Assembly (NCBI GenBank): GCA_003535395.1
Contig: DOHE01000214.1
Span: 1 to 5,538 of the forward strand
Source of the DNA: Clostridiales bacterium
GTDB lineage: Bacteria > Bacillota > Clostridia > UBA8921
Reading direction: 5' to 3'
DNA: 5,538 bases
The notes below the pieces were generated by a model. That model was not told the DNA's origin and searched no databases. It saw only the letters and a list, made by a program, of their open reading frames with translations. Shown here in pieces: positions 1-5,538 of this stretch; the stretch's first letter is position 1, and each line of letters begins with the position of its first letter. The position numbers and the translations under genes were made by a program.

Positions 1-3000
1 CCTGCTGGTGATGCGGAACTACCGGTTTTCCCTTATCGATGAATCCTACAGTCTTGCACTTTTCAGTCAGCGGCGCTACGCGGAACAGATGCGTATCCCC
101 TGGGGCGTCTCTGAGTCCGGGTTTGCCGCCCTGGACGTACACCTGAATTATCAGTACAAGGCATTCGGCATCCCCTGGCTGGGACTGAAACGGGGGCTTG
201 CAGAAGATGCCGTGGTGGCGCCCTATGCCACCCTGCTGGCTCTCCCCCTGGATCCCCGGCGTGCCGTCCGCAACCTAAAGCGCCTGGAACAGGCCGGCGC
301 GCGTGGAAAATACGGCTTTTACGAAGCCCTGGACTATACCCCTGAACGCAACACTTCCGGCGAAACGAACACCTGTGTAAAAAGCTACATGGCCCACCAC
401 CTGGGCATGTCCCTGGCCTCCCTGTGCAACCATCTCAAGGATAATGCCCTGCAGCGCCGCTTCCATAATATCCCGCTCATACGGTCCGCAGAACTTTTGC
501 TGCAGGAGCGCAGCCCCCGGGAGGTAAGTTTTACGCGGGAAGCCCGGGAGAAACCTCCCTCCCTCAAGGAAATGCAGCGGCGTCCGGTCCGCGCTGTGCG
601 CAAACTGGGATTGCCCGGCCGCAATTTGCCGGCGGTGCACCTGCTGTCCAACGGGTATTATCATGTGATGCTGACAGACCGGGGCACCGGGGTAAGTTCT
701 GCCGGAAACCTGACTTTGACCCGCTGGCGGCAGGACAGCCACGAGGAGCGGCACGGATTTTTCATTTTCCTTCGGGATACAGGCGGAAACACCGGTCCCT
801 GGTCATCAAGTTACAGCCCCGCCGGCAACTGGAATGCATCCAGCGGGCGGAATGCATCCGACGGACGGAATGCATCTGGTGGACGGAATGCTGGCATTTT
901 CCGCAATCCGGACCGGTATCAGGTACGCTTTTCTCCCGACAAAGCCGTGTATCTGCGCCGGGACGGGGAGATCGAAACGATGACGGAAATCACCGTCTCC
1001 CCGGTGGAAAACGTAGAGGTGCGTCGTGTTTCACTCACCAATACCGGCAGCCGTACCCGGGTATTGGAGGTCACCGGCTGCTTCGAACCCGTTTTGGCAC
1101 ATCAAAAAGCGGATGAAGCCCATCCGGCATTTTCCAATCTGTTTGTCCGTACGTGCTTTCATCCGGAATCCGGCTGCCTCATAGCCTCCCGCAAACCCCG
1201 GCACAACCGGGAAGGCACCCACTACGCAGGATTTGTGCTGGCAGTGGAAGGCAAGCAGGTCGGTGACCTGCAGCTGGAAACAGACCGGTTCCAGTTCCTG
1301 GGCCGGGGCCGGGACATGCATGCTCCGGCGGCGATGGAAGGCAACCGCCCGCTCACCGGTACCACCGGCGCTGTGCTGGATCCGGTGATGGCCCTTCGCG
1401 TGCTGGTGGAAGCAGGGCCGGGGGAAACGGCCCGGGTCTCTTTCTCCCTGGCATATGACAGTCAGCAGGAGCGATTGATGGAGCTTTGCAGTGCCTACGT
1501 GAGTCCCCAGGCCGCCGGCGAGGCTTTTCGGCTGGCCACCGCCCGCAGCATGGCGGAAATGCGGTTTCTGGGTCTGACGGAAGATGAATTTCTGCTTTAC
1601 ATGGAAATGGCCACCCACGTGATCTATCCCTCACCCTGCCTGAAATCCGGGCTTCCTCCGGTCACCGCCCCTCTTCACAAGGGTCCTCTCTGGGCTCAGG
1701 GGATCTCCGGGGATCTGCCTCTTGTCAGCCTGGTCATCGAGCGGCTGGAAGAAACCGACCTGCTGGACGATCTGCTCAAAGCTCATGAGTTCTGGTCCCT
1801 GCGGGGTCTGCGCACCGACCTGCTCATTTTCAATATGGAACCCGGCGGATATACCCGTCCGCTGCACACCGCCATTCTGGAGATCATCACCGGTGCACAG
1901 GGTCTGGAAAAACTGGGCAGACCCGGCGGAATATTCCTGCTGGACGGTCTGCAGATCCCGGATAATGACAGAAACACCCTTCAACTCGCCTCCTGCATCT
2001 TCCTGAAAGGACGGGACGGCAATCTGACCCTCAGAATGCGTGGTGCAGCGCAGCGAAATGCGCCCCAGCGACTGCTGTCTGCCGGCAACGGCACCCGGCA
2101 CCGGGGTCCGGAGGCGGGCACGCCGGCGGGTGCAGGCGCCCCGGCAAGTGCAAGTGCCCCGGCGGGTGCAGGCGCCGGTGCGGGCGCCGGTGCAGGCGTG
2201 AATGCCTTTGCTTTTGATGGAACTGTCAACCCGGTCCCCGCTGCAGAACTGCCGGCCCGGGAGCTTCTGTGCTTCAACGGCATCGGAGGTTTCGATGCAG
2301 AACAGGGCAGCTATGTAATCCGTCTTACACCGGGGAGCGTCACTCCCCTGCCCTGGTCCAACATTATCGCGCGCCCTGATTTCGGATGTCTGGTCACCGA
2401 GAGCAGTCTGGGCTGCACCTGGTACCGGAACAGCCGGGAGAACCGACTGAGCCCCTGGTACAACGATCCCGTGTCCGATGCTGTCGGGGAAGCCGTATAC
2501 TTGAAAGACACGCGCGACAAGACTCTTTGGGGTGCCACTCCGCTGCCGGTGCGGGATCCATCCCGGGAGTGGGAAATCTGCCATGGCTTCGGCTATACCT
2601 CCTGGTCATCCGGGTTTGGCAGCATCCGACATACCCTTACGGTCACCTGTGCGTGGGATCACCCGATCAAGCTGCTGGTACTGAAGGTCACGAATACCGG
2701 AAGCCACGCCCGGCAGATCCATGCCACATATTATGTAAAACCGGATGCCGGCCCGGGGAAGACTTCGGTCAAGATCCTGACAGCAACAGATGAGACAGGC
2801 GAACCGGCGTCGGGTAGCCGGAGGGCGGGGATGATCGGATTTTATTATCCTTGGAACGAGGACATGCAAAACCGGATGGCGTTTTGTGCCTGTTCGGATC
2901 CAAATGCCTATTTGAGCTGTGACCGGCATGCATTTCTTGGAACGGGAAACATTCATGCACCGGCGGCCCTGGAGCGAAGCGGCCTTCCCGGCTCCGAGAG

Positions 3001-4747
3001 CCCGCCGGCGGATCCCTGTGCCGCTCTTATGGCCCGGGTGCACCTGGATCCAGGGGAAAGCCGTACCCTGATATTCCTGCTCGGAGTGGCCCGGGACGCA
3101 GAAGAGGCGGCGGGATTGATCACCCGCTATGGAAAAGTGGAAAAAGCCGGGGATGCCCTTACCCATTCCCGTATCCAGTGGAACTCGCTGCTGGGAGGGA
3201 TCCAGGTGCAGACCCCGGAGATCAGCCTGAATTGCCTGCTCAACGGGTGGCTTCGTTATCAGACGCTGTCGTGCCGGATGTGGGGCAGAACCGCGTATTA
3301 TCAATCCGGTGGGGCTTTGGGGTTTCGAGATCAGCTGCAGGATGCCATGGCATTTCTTTTTACTGCGCCCGGCCTGGCCCGCATGCAGATCCTGCTGCAT
3401 GCAGCACGCCAGTTTGAGGAGGGGGACGTGCTCCACTGGTGGCACGAGAATTCCGAGCCCGGCAAAGGCCCGCGGGGCACCCGCACCCGGTATTCCGACG
3501 ATCTGCTGTGGCTGCCCCGCGCAGTGTGCGAATACGTGCAGGCCACCGGGGACAGGGATATCCTTGCGGAAAATGTGCCCTTCCTGAATGCCCCGCCTCT
3601 GGCTCCGGAAGAAGAGGAGCGCTATGATGCCACCGCATTATCCGATGAGGTTTCCAGCCTTTACACTCACTGTACCCGAGCCATCGGACGGGTGCTTTCC
3701 CGGGGCATGGGCGTTCACGGGCTCCCGCTGATGGGATCCGGAGACTGGAACGACGGCATGAACCGGGTGGGATATCAGGGCCGGGGAGAAAGCGTGTGGC
3801 TGGGATGGTTCCTTTACGATGTTTTGACCCGTTTCATCCCTCTGTGTGAACATTGCGGGGAGGAGGCTCGGATCCATGAATACGAGGCTGCCAGGCAGGC
3901 ACTGGCCAAGGCGCTGGATGAAGAAGCCTGGGACGGCAGCTGGTACCGGCGCGCCTGGTTCGATGACGGAAGCGTGCTGGGTTCAGTAACCAATTCCGAG
4001 TGCCGGATCGATTCCATATCCCAGTCCTGGGCTGTGATCTCCGGTGCCGGGACAAAGCAAAAAGCGCGGGAAGCCATGCATTCGTTAGAGGCACAGCTGG
4101 CGGATCTGGATAATGGCATCCTCAAACTCCTCACCCCTCCCTTTGTCAACAGTACTCCCAACCCGGGCTACATCGCCAGTTACCTTCCGGGCATCCGGGA
4201 AAACGGGGGACAGTACACCCATGCCGCTGCCTGGGCCATCCAGGCCTGGGCTTTGCTTGGAGACGGAGACAAGGCCATGAGCCTGTTCAACCTGGTAAAC
4301 CCGGTGAACCATACCCGTACCCCCATGGAATGGGCCCGGTACAAGGGAGAACCCTATGTGAGTGCCGCAGATGTGGCCTCTGAGCCCCCTCATACCGGCC
4401 GGGCGGGATGGACCTGGTATACCGGTTCCGCCGCCTGGCTGTACCGGGTCGCCTTGGAAGATCTGCTGGGTCTCAGGCGAGAAGGCGAGCGCCTTTGGAT
4501 CCGCCCCTGCATCCCCCGGGCATGGAAAAATTATTCCATGGTGTACCAGGACCGGAAAACCTTCTGGAAAATCGAAATAGAAAATCCAGACGGAGTCAGC
4601 CAGGGGATCGTCTCAGCCACGCTGGATGAAGCGGATCTTATTCCGGAAAAGGAAGGAACCGGTGTACAGGTGCCTCTTATCGCGGATGAAAAGACCCACC
4701 GGGTGCGAATCCTGATGGGAAAGGCTGAAATACAGGCAACGGATTAG
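1..4747 (+). CDS. Cyclic beta-1,2-glucan synthase-like protein (NdvB/ChvB family), C-terminal part; 5' end outside window
   Basis: The frame is open from base 2 (two Leu codons precede the GTG at 8), so that GTG is not the true start. Residues are counted from it. Residues 1-170 are the end of the glucoamylase-like/GH189 domain: WGVSES with E36, KRGLAED at 61-67, YGFYEALDYTPER at 102-114, then the AHHLGMS motif. A first GH94-type beta-sandwich spans about 205-505. A helical segment with YPSPCL and ISGDLP spans about 525-680, then an Ala/Gly/Pro linker. A second sandwich (FNGIGGFD onward) spans about 752-1055. The GH94 catalytic domain runs from 1058 to about 1490: FRDQLQDAM at 1106-1114, HWWHE at 1143-1147, GSGDWNDGMN at 1243-1252 (the family's general-acid Asp lies in DWND), ECRIDSISQSW at 1331-1341, NGGQYTHA at 1399-1406. 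In known family members, an N-terminal membrane GT84 part polymerises UDP-glucose, the middle domain cyclises the chain and GH94 trims it by phosphorolysis. Full-length homologues have about 2800 residues, so roughly 40 percent is missing upstream. Family assignment is firm; cyclic product and GT84 presence are inferred. TAG stop at 4745-4747. Confidence 0.93.
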   Translation, partial: LLVMRNYRFSLIDESYSLALFSQRRYAEQMRIPWGVSESGFAALDVHLNYQYKAFGIPWLGLKRGLAEDAVVAPYATLLALPLDPRRAVRNLKRLEQAGARGKYGFYEALDYTPERNTSGETNTCVKSYMAHHLGMSLASLCNHLKDNALQRRFHNIPLIRSAELLLQERSPREVSFTREAREKPPSLKEMQRRPVRAVRKLGLPGRNLPAVHLLSNGYYHVMLTDRGTGVSSAGNLTLTRWRQDSHEERHGFFIFLRDTGGNTGPWSSSYSPAGNWNASSGRNASDGRNASGGRNAGIFRNPDRYQVRFSPDKAVYLRRDGEIETMTEITVSPVENVEVRRVSLTNTGSRTRVLEVTGCFEPVLAHQKADEAHPAFSNLFVRTCFHPESGCLIASRKPRHNREGTHYAGFVLAVEGKQVGDLQLETDRFQFLGRGRDMHAPAAMEGNRPLTGTTGAVLDPVMALRVLVEAGPGETARVSFSLAYDSQQERLMELCSAYVSPQAAGEAFRLATARSMAEMRFLGLTEDEFLLYMEMATHVIYPSPCLKSGLPPVTAPLHKGPLWAQGISGDLPLVSLVIERLEETDLLDDLLKAHEFWSLRGLRTDLLIFNMEPGGYTRPLHTAILEIITGAQGLEKLGRPGGIFLLDGLQIPDNDRNTLQLASCIFLKGRDGNLTLRMRGAAQRNAPQRLLSAGNGTRHRGPEAGTPAGAGAPASASAPAGAGAGAGAGAGVNAFAFDGTVNPVPAAELPARELLCFNGIGGFDAEQGSYVIRLTPGSVTPLPWSNIIARPDFGCLVTESSLGCTWYRNSRENRLSPWYNDPVSDAVGEAVYLKDTRDKTLWGATPLPVRDPSREWEICHGFGYTSWSSGFGSIRHTLTVTCAWDHPIKLLVLKVTNTGSHARQIHATYYVKPDAGPGKTSVKILTATDETGEPASGSRRAGMIGFYYPWNEDMQNRMAFCACSDPNAYLSCDRHAFLGTGNIHAPAALERSGLPGSESPPADPCAALMARVHLDPGESRTLIFLLGVARDAEEAAGLITRYGKVEKAGDALTHSRIQWNSLLGGIQVQTPEISLNCLLNGWLRYQTLSCRMWGRTAYYQSGGALGFRDQLQDAMAFLFTAPGLARMQILLHAARQFEEGDVLHWWHENSEPGKGPRGTRTRYSDDLLWLPRAVCEYVQATGDRDILAENVPFLNAPPLAPEEEERYDATALSDEVSSLYTHCTRAIGRVLSRGMGVHGLPLMGSGDWNDGMNRVGYQGRGESVWLGWFLYDVLTRFIPLCEHCGEEARIHEYEAARQALAKALDEEAWDGSWYRRAWFDDGSVLGSVTNSECRIDSISQSWAVISGAGTKQKAREAMHSLEAQLADLDNGILKLLTPPFVNSTPNPGYIASYLPGIRENGGQYTHAAAWAIQAWALLGDGDKAMSLFNLVNPVNHTRTPMEWARYKGEPYVSAADVASEPPHTGRAGWTWYTGSAAWLYRVALEDLLGLRREGERLWIRPCIPRAWKNYSMVYQDRKTFWKIEIENPDGVSQGIVSATLDEADLIPEKEGTGVQVPLIADEKTHRVRILMGKAEIQATD
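833..904 (+). repeat. In-frame 18-bp tandem repeat encoding NASxGR hexapeptides
   Basis: Three close copies of an 18-bp unit lie head to tail at 833-850, 851-868 and 869-886. The first is aatgcatccagcgggcgg. A fourth, decayed copy at 887-904 keeps only the AATGC start and a final Arg codon. They encode NASSGR, NASDGR, NASGGR and NAGIFR (residues 276-299 counted from the GTG at 8). The array falls between the conserved WSSSYSP and RYQVRFSP strands of the first beta-sandwich, where homologues as I recall them have only a short loop, so it probably expands a surface loop without breaking the frame. Slippage or unequal exchange is the likely origin (inference). Confidence 0.88.
2123..2200 (+). 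repeat. In-frame 18-bp and 12-bp nested tandem repeat encoding an Ala/Gly/Pro linker
   Basis: An 18-bp unit, ccggcgggtgcaggcgcc, occurs at 2123-2140 and again without mismatch at 2159-2176. A diverged copy at 2141-2158 lies between them and encodes PASASA instead of PAGAGA. The last 12 bp of the third unit (ggtgcaggcgcc, 2165-2176) are then repeated at 2177-2188 and 2189-2200 with one or two changes each, giving GAGA, GAGA and GAGV. The product is a flexible low-complexity stretch at residues 706-731. It lies between the helical segment after the first sandwich and the FNGIGGFD start of the second GH94 module, so it probably serves as an interdomain tether (inference). The array is extremely GC-rich compared with its surroundings. 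Confidence 0.9.
4744..4747. other. Convergent stop-codon overlap between the two genes
   Basis: The four bases TTAG carry both stops: TAG for the glucan synthase on the + strand (4745-4747) and TAA for the malic enzyme on the - strand (4746-4744). There is no spacer, so any terminator for either gene must lie inside the other gene's coding sequence. I found no strong hairpin followed by a T-run on either strand nearby. Confidence 0.95.
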
Positions 4748-5538
4748 ATCCTTGCGACACCTGACTCCCTGGCCGCTTTGGCCACTTCCGCAGCGACCGC
4801 CTTGCCCACCCGGGGATCGAACGGCGCCGGGATAATGTACTCCGGATTCAATTCCTCAGCAGTGATGATCTCTGCGATGGCGTGGGCCGCTGCGATCTTC
4901 ATGGCATCATTGATGTCAGAAGCGCGCACATCCAAAGCTCCGCGGAAAATGCCCGGAAAAGCGAGCACATTGTTGATCTGGTTGGCAAAGTCCGATCGGC
5001 CGGTACCGATGACCCGGGCTCCGGCTGCCCTTGCTTCCTCCGGCATGATTTCCGGCACGGGGTTGGACATGGCAAAGATGATGGGATCTTTGGCCATGGT
5101 CCGCACCATATCTGAAGTCACTACTCCGGGAGCGGAAAGCCCGATAAACACATCCGCTCCCCTGATCACGTCTGCCAGAGAACCTTTTTTGTGCTCCAGG
5201 TTGGAAATGCGGGCCATGTCTTCCTTTTCCGGGTTCAGGTTGTCCCGTCCTTCGTAAATGGCACCCTTGGTATCGCACAGGATGACTTTCTTAAGGCCCA
5301 TGCTCATCAGCAGGCGGGTCACGGCGATGCCGGCGGCGCCGGAGCCGTTGATGACCACAGAGATGTCCTGGATACTGCGGCCGGTTATTTTCAAAGCGTT
5401 GAGCATGGCAGCCAGGGTCACGACCGCCGTGCCATGCTGGTCATCATGGAAAATGGGTATATCACAGGAAGCCTTCAGCCTGCGCTCGATCTCAAAGCAG
5501 CGGGGAGCCGAAATGTCTTCCAGGTTGACGCCGCCAAA
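4744..5538 (-). CDS. Malic enzyme (oxaloacetate-decarboxylating malate dehydrogenase), C-terminal 264 residues; 5' end outside window
   Basis: Malic enzyme converts L-malate to pyruvate and CO2 with reduction of NAD(P), using a divalent metal, in the cytoplasm. The frame is open to the right edge, so translation starts outside the window; the GTG at 5421 is an internal Val codon. In order, counting visible residues from the edge: FGGVNLEDISAPRCFEIE at 1-18 and FHDDQHGTA at 30-38 (the LED and HDD acidic residues correspond to metal-binding positions of the family); a Rossmann signature NGSGAAG at 64-70; CDTKGAIYEGR from 88, whose Asp at 89 ends the second strand; then GLSAPGVVT, SNPVPEIMP, GRSDFANQINNVLAFPGIFRGALD and a IIPAPFDPRV tail. 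Homologues of this short bacterial type have about 390-410 residues, so roughly 130-140 N-terminal residues are missing. Asp89 fits NAD use, but this position does not settle NAD against NADP in bacterial malic enzymes. No frameshift or lost motif is seen. The TAA stop overlaps the stop of the convergent glucan synthase gene, and no functional link to it is apparent. Confidence 0.95.
   Translation of the reverse strand, partial: FGGVNLEDISAPRCFEIERRLKASCDIPIFHDDQHGTAVVTLAAMLNALKITGRSIQDISVVINGSGAAGIAVTRLLMSMGLKKVILCDTKGAIYEGRDNLNPEKEDMARISNLEHKKGSLADVIRGADVFIGLSAPGVVTSDMVRTMAKDPIIFAMSNPVPEIMPEEARAAGARVIGTGRSDFANQINNVLAFPGIFRGALDVRASDINDAMKIAAAHAIAEIITAEELNPEYIIPAPFDPRVGKAVAAEVAKAARESGVARI

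Noticed and set aside
8..13. GTG and ATG at 8 and 11 as a true start of the large gene
   Set aside because: The frame is open to the left edge with Leu codons. The protein begins in the middle of a conserved domain, and no ribosome binding site can be assessed in the seven bases before it.
2123..2200. Possible CRISPR-like or regulatory repeat array
   Set aside because: The units are directly adjacent with no spacers, keep the reading frame and encode a simple Ala/Gly/Pro linker, so a coding minisatellite explains them fully.
1631..2584. Long antisense open frame of 317 codons opposite the glucan synthase, and another of 279 codons at 2606-3445
   Set aside because: Both lie entirely opposite strongly conserved coding sequence in GC-rich DNA, where long antisense frames are expected. 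Their translations are rich in Arg, Pro, Gly and Cys and show no recognisable family motif.
4688..4704. Minus-strand ACCC-GGT-GGGT hairpin followed by CTTTTC, about 40 bases past the malic enzyme stop
   Set aside because: A four-base-pair stem with a three-base loop and a short, broken T-run is too weak to call an intrinsic terminator. It lies in glucan synthase coding sequence.
4770..4784. Hairpin TGGCC-GCTTT-GGCCA just past the glucan synthase stop, considered as a terminator
   Set aside because: The stem is only five base pairs, no T-run follows on the + strand, and the sequence is constrained as malic enzyme coding sequence.
4778..5257. 159-codon + strand open frame opposite the malic enzyme
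   Set aside because: It is the shadow of a conserved coding sequence on the other strand and has no family motif of its own.
5419..5421. GTG at 5421 as the start of the malic enzyme
   Set aside because: The same frame continues to the window edge and encodes the conserved LEDISAP and FHDDQHGTA metal-site motifs just upstream, so the GTG is an internal Val codon.

Overview
This GC-rich bacterial window contains two protein-coding genes and essentially no non-coding DNA. Both genes run off the window: the first lacks its 5' part at the left edge, and the second, on the opposite strand, lacks its 5' part at the right edge. No RNA gene, mobile element, CRISPR array, origin or convincing promoter or terminator is visible.

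Bases 1-4747 (+ strand) hold the C-terminal 1581 residues of a very large cyclic beta-1,2-glucan synthase-like protein (NdvB/ChvB/Cgs family). The visible domain order is: the end of the glucoamylase-like/GH189 transglycosylation domain; a first GH94-type beta-sandwich; a helical segment; a low-complexity Ala/Gly/Pro linker; a second GH94-type beta-sandwich; and a complete GH94 (alpha/alpha)6 phosphorylase-like catalytic domain with its C-terminal cap. The N-terminal membrane and GT84 glucosyltransferase part would lie upstream of the window. Two in-frame minisatellites, both built on an 18-bp (six-codon) unit, interrupt the otherwise strongly conserved protein. One sits in a loop of the first sandwich and the other in the linker between the modules.

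Bases 4744-5538 (- strand) hold the C-terminal 264 residues of a short bacterial-type malic enzyme (oxidative decarboxylation of malate to pyruvate). The two genes converge and their stop codons overlap by four bases, so there is no intergenic spacer. Nothing suggests that they share a pathway.

Organism: the glucan synthase wording (for example the MRNYR and DESY stretch before the WGVSES motif) and the compact malic enzyme resemble, from memory, proteins of Firmicutes/Clostridia more than the alphaproteobacterial NdvB/ChvB proteins. This suggests a GC-rich clostridial lineage, but the assignment is inference. I see no new biological system here. The points worth a second look are the paired 18-bp repeat expansions, the internal sandwich duplication, the overlapping convergent stops and an excess of GGATCC.
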